Assembly (NCBI RefSeq): GCF_963676685.1
Contig: NC_092357.1
Span: 20,984,647 to 21,048,646 of the forward strand
Length of the DNA stretch: 64,000 bases
DNA from: Mytilus edulis
Lineage: Eukaryota; Mollusca; Bivalvia; Mytilida; Mytilidae
Reading direction: 5' to 3'
Shown here: in pieces, positions 12,070-23,649 of the stretch
How the letters are laid out: each line of letters begins with the position of its first letter
How positions within the stretch are numbered: position 1 is the first letter of the stretch
The notes under the pieces: model-generated
What the model was told of the DNA's origin: nothing
Databases searched by the model: none
What the model saw: only the letters and a program-made list of their open reading frames with translations
Translations under genes and position numbers: made by a program

Positions 12070-15000
12070 TTCGTACAAGTAGGAATATGAATGAAAATCT
12101 TCAATGAGACACCAACCTACCAAAAACCAAGTCAATATGAATACAAGCAATTGTCAGATACCGGTCAATGAGCCATCAACTTCAATCCTGGTATCTATGA
12201 TAAGTTTATTTATTATTATCAAAACATCCAACACATATGTTTATTTTGTACTAGTCAATGAGATAGCATCCTCCTAGAAACGAGTCTCGATAGATATAGT
12301 CTATAGTCTATCATCTATGAGACAACAACTTGACGAAACCTTCAACAAATATGATTATGAAAGAAATGATAAAATATACATTACAGAGACAAAAACCTAC
12401 CAGTCAATATAACAATGGGGTAAAAGTATAATAGAGATAAAAAAAAAACGATAGGACTTGCAATGGACGTGTACGGTATTATTCTATGAGACAGAAACCT
12501 ACCAAAACATGCATCAATTATAACAATTATAATTATGAAATTCAATGCTAATTTATGGGAAACGTGAATGAGACAGCCATATAACGTTACCAACAACCAA
12601 TATAAATTGATGAATAGAATTATGGGTTATACGTCAATAAACAGCAATTTACATGTATTGGAGGTCCTAACTCATATAGAATGTGGGACTACAAATGAAA
12701 ATGTATAGTATGATTTAATGAGACAGAAACCTATCAAATCCGTAAATGAATATGAATTGAAATGGAAATGTGAAGTAATAGCCAATTAGAATGAGACATA
12801 CTAGGAAATTATACACAAATGACTTTTAATCATGGAAATATCTGTTCTCAGTCAACCAGACATTAGCCTATCGGACTGTCCAAAAAGTATGACTATGAAT
12901 TGGAAGGTGGAGTATCAGTCTTTGGGACAGAAACCTATCATATTCTCAAGTAAATATACAAATGAATTGAAATATATGGTATATGAAAATTGGACAATAA
13001 CCTCTATAAAGCTTCAACGTTTCAAAGTAAAGTAAAGCATTAGTCTATGAGATAGGAATCTAACTGAACATAAAAAAAAATATGTCTATGAATATAAATG
13101 GTGGTTATACGTCGAGAGGACTGCAACATACAAGAGTCTCCAACAAAAATGAATGGATATGTAAGATGAACGTCACTAGGACAGCAACCTACAGTACACG
13201 TAACCATAAACAAAGATGTTAGTGAATAGAAATAAGTAAAGTCCTAGGATACATTACTATATTATTAAAACCTCCGACAAAAATATGTATCTAATGTGTT
13301 GGAATTAGGCCAATACAATCCATGAGAATTCGAATAAATATGAATGTTTATATATTGACATAATGATATGATATACCCGTCTTGTGTTTCCTATCATGAT
13401 TTCCTTGATAGAGGTTTTCTGCTCACAAGTAAGCTATCAAACCAAGAGTTTCAAATGATGAAGTTGAATTCATCCCTTCGTTAATTTTACGGACGCTATC
13501 ACGAGTTAGTTTACCATTATGGAATAACCGTTTTACAGATGATATCGGATATCTTCCTTACGTCGTAACTACAATCCCCGTTCCTTGTCATGAATGTGAC
13601 CTACCGAATTAGACTATTTACCGGTTTTGTAATATCATGAGCAACACACCGGGTGTCACATGTTGATCAGGGTCTGCCTACCCTTCCAGAGCACATGAGA
13701 TCACCCCCAGTTTGTGGTGGGGTTCATGTTGTTAAGTCTTTAGTTTTCTATGTTGTGTTTTGTGTACCATTAATCGTCTGTTTGTCCTTTTTTGTCTTTA
13801 GCCATGACTTTGTCAGTTTATTGTTGATCTACGAGTTTCACTGTGCCTCTGATATATTTTGACCATCTTTTAGTTATAATCAATCTGACTGCAACCAAGA
13901 TTTCAAACTAATATGAATAACAATGTGGGATATGAGACATCAACCTAGTAAAACCTACGTTTTTTATATAGTGGTACATTGAACAAGTCAAAAAACAGCA
14001 ACCTAACAGAACCTACAATAAATAAGACAATACATATAATTGTGTGATTGAGGTTAATGAGACAATAACATGCCAAACCCTCTAACAAATATGACTATAA
14101 TACGTCAATGTAACAGCAACGCAATCGACCGTCAAACAAATATGGTATTTAATGAAAATATGGGTTATCACTCAATGAGGCAGTAGCCTACCGGATTCTC
14201 CAACAAATTATACATTGAATGAAAAGGTAAATTAGCAGACTAGGATACAGTAACCTACCATCACTTCCAACGAATATGAATATGAATTTAAATGAAAGGG
14301 AAAAGTTAATAGGATGGCTACCTACAGTTACATTCAGGAAAATGACAAAAAACAGAATTATGAGGTCAAAGTCTATGAAACAGTAGCATATCAACAAAAC
14401 AAACTAAATTATATACATACATGGAATCATTGGTTATAAGTAATAAAGATATCAACCGACTGAAACCTCCAACTTATGTATCTTCATGTGGAAATGTAGG
14501 GTAAACATCCATGAGACAGCAAACTACCATACACCTTTGACTCCAACAAAAATGACAAATATAAGGTACAATTATATGAGACAGTTGGTTAATATAAAAC
14601 AAAGTACAACAAATGTATGTCTATGGAAATATGGGATATAAGCGAAAGAGACCTATCAAATTATTCGAATAGACATACAGTAACTATGTATACATTGAAT
14701 TATTGGTTGTAATTTAATGAGACAGCAACCTACCAAAAAACTCTAACTTATATAAAAATGGAAATGTTGGGTTTAGTGTATACTGACCTCATTTAATTTA
14801 AGTTTTTTATTGATATCTAGGTGTAGGTCAAAAGACAGCAACCTAACAGAACATCCAATATACATGTCTATCAAGGCAAATATGGAGTATAAGTCAATCC
14901 GACACCAACCTTTGAAAAAGTTCAACTAATTTAACTTAATATGGGTTCTTATATGATTCAATTATTTCCCTTTGAAAATATAAATTATATCAAATTTGAG

Positions 15001-15760
15001 GATAATCCAGCCCTTTTCCGTCATGGATCTAAAACTAATATGTCTTTAAAAAATTACCATGACAGATATTTACAAAAATGTTGTGTAATTCTATGGAAAA
15101 TTGCTTAAAATTTTACTCTTTACAATTGGGAAGGTTGAAATCATCGTGTGTTATTTTTTTTAAAGAATTCGGCCGAAAACTTAAGAAAGCAGGTTATTTA
15201 AATATAAGTTAACCTATACAAGTTGTTTCCCTATATGCAGGCAAATCATGAACAGTATCTTTTTGTATCTTTAATTTTGTTTTGAATCTTGTTATTTTAC
15301 GATTTTTCATTAATTTATATAGCATTTATACTACGCTTCACTTCCAATTTTCAATCTAAAAAGGCCGAACGTTTTCACAGTAGACGTTGTTTATTTGAAC
15401 ACGGATAAAACCCTAAAAACATGTACAACATGTAGAATTCACTTATATTATTTGCAGACAAATTGTTGATTCGATATAGAACTTGACATATTGGCATTTT
15501 GTTTAAGGGCAATAATCCTATTGTAATGGCTACCTTCATAATAAGACAAAATGACGCTACTCAAATTAACAAAGTACCCAAATTTTGCAATAGGTTGGGT
15601 ATAAGTCTATGAGACAACAACCTACCAAAACCGGCAACGCATTTTTGTATTTATTGATATGAGTGTATAAATCTTTGAGACAGCAACCTATCAGAACCTA
15701 ACAGAACCTCCAATAGATATGACTATTAATGGAAATGTTGGCGTATAACTTCGAGCTACG
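12070..15760 (+). repeat. Highly degenerate minisatellite-like tract, unit about 70-80 bp
   Basis: A loose motif returns dozens of times: 'atgagacagcaacctacc', then 'aacctccaacaaatatga', then 'aatggaaatgtgggttata'. Clear occurrences of the gagacag/cctacc part lie near 12488, 12720, 12925, 14175, 14513, 14717, 15610 and 15680, with typical spacing near 70-80 bp or multiples. Units are heavily diverged and interrupted. A second block of the same motif lies at 38390-39190. An unrelated interspersed element interrupts it at about 13380-13870. Confidence 0.7.
13380..13870 (+). repeat. Interspersed element within the degenerate tract
   Basis: The text 'gagcacatgagatcaccccc', 'tttgtggtggggttcatgt' and 'gttttctatgttgtgttttg' is one I remember as a very common Mytilus repeat; the identification is from memory. 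Its characteristic end ('tccctctggtatctttcg') occurs near 46443. The 69-codon frame inside is not a convincing gene. Confidence 0.5.
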
Positions 15761-17054
15761 TTTTATCATGTATGTTTAATGTAATCATTTGGGATAACTA
15801 AATCTTAGATATTAAAAAGGATTGTCTCCAGTATGAATATATTAACCATAATTGGACAAAAAGGGGACATTTGTGTTGCTTCGAATTCTGGACATCCTAC
15901 TGTTGAAAATAATGAGACTTTGCCATTAACTGATTAATCATATGATGGAACTTTAACCGTAAAATAAAAATAGATATCAACACTGAGACTGTTACGACAC
16001 TTCAGATGATCAAATGTATCCCTATTCATATTTACAAAATGTAAGTTGTAAATTTTGATAAACTGACAACATCAGTTTAAATCGGAAGAAAAGCTATCTG
16101 ACATGTTAGAAATTTAGCCTTCCATTAAGTCTTTTATCACTAAAGCAACACCTGACAACTATTTATAAGTTGTTTTACAATAAATATAATATAAATCCCT
16201 ATATCAGGATAGTCGTAACGGTTATGATAAAAAGTTACACTGTGTGCTTCTGTTTTTAAAAGCAACCATTTCAAAAAAATGCCTGTTACAAGTCAGGAAT
16301 ATGACAGTTGGTATCAATTCGTTTGATGCGTTTTAGATTTCGAGTTTGTCATTTGACAAGGGAATTTCCGTTTTAAATATTCCTTGGAGTTCCGTATTTT
16401 TGTGATTTTACTATTTTTTAAATAACTGGCCAAAATAGCAGCATTTTATGAAAATTAATTAAATGAAAATTTAGTAATAGTATAAGATACAATTGTTTCT
16501 ATATCTGAATTAAATAAAACATAGAAATGTTTTATTTCCATGTTAATATGACTTTATACTTATGTTATCAAAATTTCCATTGTAGATCTGCTAGCTGAAA
16601 AAAATAAATCATCATTTTAATTTTTTACCCAATTTGAGATAAACAAAATCCCTTGAGAGATAAAAAAAAGTTCCCTTTGAATATTAAACTACTTTTTCAA
16701 TGAGAGATAAATATTCAATATTGCAGGAAATACTTCTTTATATTTATTTTTAATTTTTGGTCATACAGATGTATTGAATTTTAATATTAACCTTGTCATC
16801 TACAACTGTTTTGTTATGTACATGTATATGTATTGTTCAACCAACAGTCATTCAAATGCTGTAATGACCTTCAGAACAAATAGAATATATCAAGATTCAA
16901 CTGCTATCTTTGTTACATAAACATATTTTAAGAATTTCATTATATGATTCAAGTTAAATTAATAATATTGGGTTTAAACTATTAAGTGTTTGCATAGACA
17001 TTATACATAACAACTAAGTGCTTACATTAGTTTACATCAGCTACCTTATATATG
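15761..17054. other. AT-rich intergenic stretch with a family C fragment
   Basis: Family C in reverse orientation lies at about 16270-16400 ('acaagtcaggaatatgacag', 'tttgatgcgttttagattt'). I see nothing else in this stretch. Confidence 0.45.
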
Positions 17055-19021
17055 TTACAGTAAATAGGTGAAATTAGGAATTACACGTAATAACTGAACA
17101 TTTCAGTAAATACCTGTAATTACTAGTCAATTTAGTAAGTACATGTATTTACTAGTTGTTTCAGTGATTACTGGTATTCACTGATTTTTATTGTTATTTT
17201 TACAGCTATTTACTAACTTGATATTTTTGTTTAAAAATTAAAGACATAATTCAAGATATCAAATAAGAAAGTAAAGGGGACCCGGGTACGGATTTTTAGG
17301 GCTTACTTATAGGATTAAGGATAATAAGGCACATTAAATAATATTTGTGAATTGAAATTAGAAAATGGTTGTTTTATAAGTTTTGAAACTCCCTAAAAAT
17401 CATTTTCAGCATGCAAGACAATGATATCAATCCAAAATTGAGAATTACAATTTTGAGAAATTTATAGGTAATATAGCCAGCTCCTTTTAAAGATAGATAT
17501 TACATTATGCCAAATTTGGTTAAATGATCTTGATAATTCTAAAAATCTCATAATTTTGTTTAACTAAAATCTCCATCAGACATCCTTTGCATATCAACGT
17601 GGCCAATGACATGAGTTAAATTCCTTTTACCAAATAGGTTTAACTACAACTTCTTTTGTCAGACATTGGCGATGAAGCCGACATTCTTCACAAACAAATT
17701 TTATACATGATGGCGTTAAGAGTCACGTTTTCATATTTCCGTGTTTTTGTGTTTCTCTTTTTTTATGACTTTTTCAAGACCTACAAACTGAAGCCTTATA
17801 CACCTGCAACAGATTTTTATCATCGTTTCTGCCTATATAAGAATGATCTTTTTGTGGATTAAATAAGTCAACTAAATGGTCCATCCCTTTTCTTTTACTT
17901 TCAATGTTGACATTCTTTTCCTTGCAAGACAAAGCAAGACAAAGCGAACCAACCTTAATTTCGTCGCCAGCGGCGTCCACATATATTCACTCTATGGTTT
18001 ATTTTTTTTTCTCAATTTTGATAACTTTCTTAAATTATCCTGGATGTCTACCAAACTTGAAAAGAAGCTTGTTTATGATCAAAAGATTAATTTCAAGAAG
18101 TAAATTTTGTAAAAATGAAATCAAATTTTCTCCTATTTTACTCAAAAAATTGACTTAGTTTTTATGCCAGTTAGCATTGTTAACATTACATTCATACTGT
18201 GGTTAAAGTTTTTTAAATTTTGATAACTTTCTAAAAATATCCTGGATTTCTACAAAACTTGGACAGAAACTTGTTTCTAGTCATAAGATAATATCCAGAA
18301 GTAAGGTTTTTTAAAAGAATAATTCTTTTTTCGTATATTACTTTTAAACGGACTAGGTTTTATTTTCAGTTAACATAACATACACTCTCCAGTTAAAGTT
18401 TTTAAAACATTTATAAGATTTCGTAAACCATCCTGAAATTTTACCAAATTTAGACAGAAGCTTCTTACAGAACTAGTCAAAAGATAGTATCTAGAGGAAA
18501 ATTTGCATATATTTTAACCTATTTTTGTTGGGGCCGCAGGCAAAGTAGGCGAGACATTGGGTTCTGCAAAACCCTTACAATTTTGAAAACTGAATATATC
18601 GGTAACCCATCTACAGCTAGGGGTTGAATTGAAGATCAGATGAATATGATGAAAGTGAAATATAATTTCACTATATCATTTTCTTCAATGATTTAACAAC
18701 AACAAAAATCATATTTGTTTTTTAGATCCTGTAACTTATTCACCTAAAGCAAAAAGGTACATTTTAGGCTGACTCACAATATACGTGTACTAACTGTTTT
18801 TCCAGTTAGTATAACCATAACTTTTGATCAGTTGACCATATTACAACATTGTTTTAACAGTTAGTAAATAGGTGTAAAAATTCATTTAAAAATGAGTAAT
18901 TACTGGTAATTACTGGGCTGTTTTAGGAATTACTTGTATTTACTAAGTGCATCGGGAAGTACATGTAATTCCTCAATTTTAGCAATTACATGTAATTCCT
19001 AATTTCACCTATTTACTGTAA
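17055..19021. mobile_element. Non-autonomous DNA element with about 165-bp inverted ends
   Basis: The left end 'ttacagtaaataggtgaaat' and the right end 'atttcacctatttactgtaa' are perfect inverted repeats for about 31 bp. Both continue inward to matching inner borders: 'ctatttactaact' at 17206-17218 and its complement near 18857. Between these borders both arms consist of diverged short palindromes on the theme attac(n)gtaat. No convincing target duplication is visible. The interior contains three diverged direct repeats (18020, 18217, 18409) and only short open frames, so it probably moves, or moved, with a transposase supplied elsewhere. Confidence 0.75.
18010..18540 (+). repeat. About 190-bp tandem repeat, three diverged units
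   Basis: Units start near 18020, 18217 and 18409. Each opens with 'ttttgataactttct', then 'atcctggatttctac', 'cttggacagaaact' and 'aagataatatccagaagta'. They diverge progressively; the last is the poorest. After the third comes 'ggggccgcaggcaaagtagg'. The repeat is internal to the element at 17055-19021. I remember similar blocks from other bivalve repeats. Confidence 0.75.
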
Positions 19022-20620
19022 AATGAACATATGTATAAAACTACCTCATGATCACCCAGAAGGAGACGTTTCATTAAGGTGATTTTGGACAAAGTAAATT
19101 TAAAAAGTAAATCCTTGTAGTTGTCTTTATTTGATGTCTGTCTAATTTGTTTATTTGTTTATTGTTTTAGTACAAATTACGCAGTTAGTTTTCTCCATGC
19201 ATTTGTTTATTGTGGAGCCCTTTACACCCCAATGTCAATTAGACAATGAAAAAAGACATCATGCTCAGTAGGTATACTTAAAAATTAGGAGGTGCCTGGT
19301 AGATATAAAATAGCTAATATGGAACAACTCAATATATTAAATTGATGATTAAATGAAACATATGTCATTAAAATAGAATTATGTTATGAAAATTATATTT
19401 TCAGTGGTTAGAATAAAAGTATTAAATTCATGAAACAAAATGAAAATTGGGGTTTGAAAATCAACCTTTCAAATATTGAATTATTCCTCATTTCGCAATT
19501 TGAGCAATTTGAACTGAAAGGCCATACATACAGACCCACATATCAAGAAATAAACAAAAAGCAGAAAACAAGGCATTTCAGTATACCATTTAAATGAATT
19601 ATGGCCTAAAACAATTTGAAATATTCATAAGGTACCGCAACATTGTGTTTCGCCTGCGAAAACAAGTTTAAAATTCATTTATCTGGAAAGTAAAGAAAAT
19701 TGGATGTGACTTAAGTTTGACAAATGTGCTATCTCTTTATTATAAAGACGTATCTGTCAAGGAATCAGTGAATTCAATAAAATTTAAAAGGTACTGATAA
19801 AGAAAATTCACTAGAACAATCTAATATTAAAGGGCATAAAACTTCAATATGTTTGCAAACTTTCTGTGAAGTTGCATCGATCTTGGGACTGTAGGAGGAG
19901 TTGATAATACAATACGGGTATCAACTTTGGAAATTTGGCTGAAGAATGAGTAAATTCCCAAATGTTGAAAATGTTGAGGAGGCGGGGGAGGGAGTAAATC
20001 CCCTTACGAGTTTATAAATAATATTCCCAATTACATGTATAATACATGAAGTTTTAAAATGTTGGACACGTTTAGGCAACCAAAATAAATCATTTGAATT
20101 AGGTTTCTATAATTTTTTAGATCATTGGGTTTCCAGTTCGGAAAAAAAGTGTTATATATACTGTCATTCGAAGTTTCCTATATAATAGCTCTATTCTGTT
20201 CGACCTTTGAGCCATCGAAAGCCTTCCCCTAATAAATGCGCATCATTATATCATTTCTCTATACAAAAGAATAATTATAATATTTACTTAACATTAATTA
20301 AGCATTATTTGAATTATAATTTGTGCATGGTAATCTGGTTATCAGTCATGAAAAAAATGATATAAAAAGCTAACAATTCAATTGTGTTGTAGTCTTTCTA
20401 TTCTTATGGACAATGCTGTAGTGTTACTATGTCTCTCGGTGGATGATACATGTTTATTACAGAAGAACTATTAAAATTTATTGAAGTAAAATAAACAATA
20501 TGGAACAACCATTCACTCAAAACACCTTTTTAGAGTAAAATACATGTTGATAAAAGTTTTATTTAATTCAATTTGTTTTTTAAATGATAACAGATATCAT
20601 TACAAAATTTAATAATTATT
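19022..20620. other. AT-rich intergenic stretch
   Basis: I find no gene, repeat family or RNA that I can support here. Small open frames lack recognisable domains. Confidence 0.4.
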
Positions 20621-20624
20621 ATAA

Positions 20625-21500
20625 AATTCTGTTCATTTTGGTCAGTCATTCGAAATGATAGCTCTACGAAATGTTGGTACAAGTTTTGCAAATCAACGGA
20701 TACATTTTTTTAAATTGAATGCGTTCTTAATGGTCAGAAAAAGATTCCTATCAGACTGGACACAGATATTTCTTTTTGCTATTACACACATCCTATTATT
20801 TGATCAGTTGTCTAATCAAATATTTTAAAATAAACAGCTATACATCAGGAAAATATCTTACATATAAAATTTTACTTTTTACTTTATTCTTAACCTTAAA
20901 AAAATTGAAACTGGTATAACTGAAATCTGATTTTAAAGCGCAATCTTACATCTACTTATTGTCCAGTTATACAAAAAAAGAATAATGAAGATTTCAAAGA
21001 AAAATTGTGAAAAGTTAAGTCTTATTTTTATTGATATTAAGTAGAAATGTCATTTCAGGGAAATTGGGATAGTCATTAGAAGGTAAAATAATGGAAATTA
21101 ATAAAACAACCTTTATTTCCCCCTATTGTCTCCCTAACACTGCTATATGAACTAAAAAATCCCATGTTTTTGTTTTAATTTCAACAATGTTTAAAATGGT
21201 ATCGTCTTCAACATCTCAATTGTTAAAAACACTTAAACGTTTCCTGGTCCTTATCGACAGGAAATACAAGACCTATATAGCTAAATAAAGTCACATGTAT
21301 AGCAATAAGTTATTTACCGTCAAAACGTAAAGTGTATTATATAGTCACAGAGAAGTTGTCTAAAGATCAATGACATTTGTCAAGATTGAAAACATGAACT
21401 GAAGAGAACAATCCTATGTTAGAATATGGAAAATGAATACTTAAAGGTAAGACATTTAGTAATTATAACCAATTAATTATAACAACAATAATGTCTAGTA
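20625..21500 (+). repeat. Segmental duplicate of the Mab-21-like gene 5' region
   Basis: It is colinear with 31110-31960 at moderate similarity. Paired landmarks include 'tttggtcagtcattcgaa' with 'tttggtcagtaattcgaa', 'aataaacagctatacatcag' with the block near 31256, 'gaagatttcaaagaaaa' with 'gaagatttcaaagaaag', and 'gaaattgggatagtcat' with 'gaaatggggatagtcag'. The duplication predates the transposon insertion or is independent of it, because the 8.5 kb element now lies between the two copies. Confidence 0.85.
21335..21446 (+). promoter_or_regulatory. Orphan Mab-21-like promoter and 5' non-coding exon
   Basis: A TATA-like box TATTATATAG at 21335-21344 is followed by 'agttgtctaaag' and a purine-rich exon ending 'atacttaaag' at 21446, with donor gtaag at 21447. 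The same box and exon stand upstream of the intact gene (31792-31901). No Mab-21-like coding exon follows before the next copy. It may be a relic, or an alternative distal promoter that splices to 32814 across the transposon. Confidence 0.55.
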
Positions 21501-22523
21501 TTTTAATTTTACAATCTTACTTTTGCTTGATCAATTAATAATACATGCTCATAAGTTGTTGTACTCTTAAAACGTGTTGATTTATAGGTTGACTGTTAAT
21601 TGCTTCACATCCAGAAGCAAATGTTTTATAAAGATTGAGTTAATAAATAAATAAATTAAAAAAATATGCAAAACAAAGTGGAGCAATAAGAATGAGGGGC
21701 TCTATATTTAGACTGTTAATGGAAAACGATGTTATGTTGAAAAGGACACATTTGTTGCCTGCCTGTATTGTATACATCGGGGCATCTGGAATATTTTTAG
21801 AAATTCACAAATTGCCTCTCGACTTTCCCCTTGTACCCCTTTTTTCTGGATTTTAATTTCTATATTAACACATTTATTTGTAATATTTACAAAACATTAA
21901 AATAGCATATTAACTATTTATAATTTAAGTAACTTTGATTATCAGGTAATTAGTAGTACCGATGAGCCTGAAAGATGATACATGTTTATAACAAACAAAA
22001 ACTTCAATTGCTTGAGTCGATATTAAACATATGTATTGACAAAAGTATTATGTTTGGAAAAATAATAAGTAAAATTGAATACCTGCTGCATATATCATAT
22101 ACAAATTACCCTGAAATAGAAATTCATTTTATCTTAATCCATTTTTCAAGAAAAATTTACACCTTCTTCGACCTTACTTCATTGCAATTTTCATTTACAA
22201 GTAAAGCATATGGTATATAAAGAATATTTCGGCAAACATTTGCGGGCATTGGGTGGCTGGCCTTACTGGTAATTTTCTGAAAATTGTCATACAATTTCCT
22301 AAATAATGCCAAGAATCAGTTTGTTTCGAAATTCACCGTTATTTATGACGTCACAAATAAATCCCTAATGGCGCAATTTAGAGTTATTGAACCAACTCCT
22401 TTAAGAAACATCTCATCTCTCGTAGAAATTTTTTCTCTCGTGGTCTATAACACAAAGTTTCCAATGGGAGATAAATCTAACAGGTAATGAAGTAAATTCC
22501 CAGAGAAAAACTACTATGTTCAC
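21500..22523. other. Intergenic stretch between the orphan promoter and the transposon
   Basis: AT-rich. The 81- and 67-codon frames here lack recognisable features. The 22270-22500 block ('tttatgacgtcacaaata', 'tctctcgtagaaat') resembles a mussel repeat by eye only. Confidence 0.35.
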
Positions 22524-22566
22524 TTAAGAGCCTGTCCATGAGAAAACCATGCAAAATAGTCCGGTA

Positions 22567-23640
22567 TCAATATTTGCCAATCTTTATGAAATCTTGTTTG
22601 TAGGTTAACCTTACCATAACTACTGTAAATAAATATAATGTTTTGATCTGATTTATATATCTTGGCCGTAGGGGGCGCCACCTGTAATTTGGAAATTTTC
22701 GGATGAAAACCAACAGAAAATACACAAAATAAGCATTTTTTGAAACAATATTTAATGTATTTATAAACATATCATCAACAAAAGTGGCATCAATCATAAA
22801 ACATAACACAAAGACCTTTTCATAGCCATATCTGCCATAAAAAAATTTGAAGTTACCCAAGGGCAGATAACTCTGTAAATTTTGCAATTTTTTCAAATTT
22901 CCTATTTTCTAAAAAATGCCAAAGTTCATAGGGTTGTATATACTAAGATAACACTTTTATTTCTTTCTTTTTGCTTTTTTTACAATTATTGAAGTCTTAA
23001 CTGCTACCATATAACAGGTTTTGCTTTGCATTTGAATATTAATAAAAAAAAATTCCAATCAACTATCCCCCCTTTTTTTTCAAACTTGAAAACTTGATAA
23101 AATTCAAGATTCAATAAAGTAAACAGTGACTTATTAAAAATTAACACTGGAAGTGGGGTTTTACTCAGATTATACAAGAAACTACATTAAATTAAATATT
23201 TCTTTTAAAATATCTCGGTGGGTATGGACAATTAAAAATCATGGTGTTATTGGTTGACAACAAATTTGAGCAAAGGAAAAAAAAAATGACACATTATTGC
23301 AAAATAATAATTCTACCAGATATTAAAATTTGGTCTACATAAAAATTAATAAAAAGCAGACTACATAGAAATAATAAACACACAGTATTTAGAAAATGAT
23401 GTTTGGTTGCTTTAAAATGATAGGGGAGGAGGGGGTGGCTTAACACCATTTTTTGCCTTTTAAAACAAATTATTTTCTGTGAAAGTACTTTATCAAATAT
23501 TGCTGAATTAGAAATAGAACATGAAAAGGTTGATATGATAAAATTCTGAACCTATTGTAATAATGTATTTACACATTTTAAAACAGTTCTATCAAAAAGG
23601 GAGATAATTTATTATAAGGAGGTTAAAAACAAAAAAAATA
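22567..23640. other. Left subterminal part of the transposon
   Basis: AT-rich sequence between the left end and the stop codon of the transposase-like gene. It would hold the 3' untranslated region of the minus-strand gene. A minus-strand frame of 109 codons (22567-22896) shows no recognisable domain, and I do not find an RNase H-like catalytic region here. Confidence 0.4.
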
Positions 23641-23649
23641 CACAATTTT

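Noticed and set aside
17656..18158. Several open frames of 68-84 codons inside the 17-19 kb element
   Set aside because: They overlap on both strands, contain AT-driven residues and match no family I know. The ~190-bp direct repeats explain part of them.
22567..22896. Minus-strand 109-codon frame as the missing end of the transposase
   Set aside because: No catalytic-type motif and no conserved splice link from the stop at 23650.
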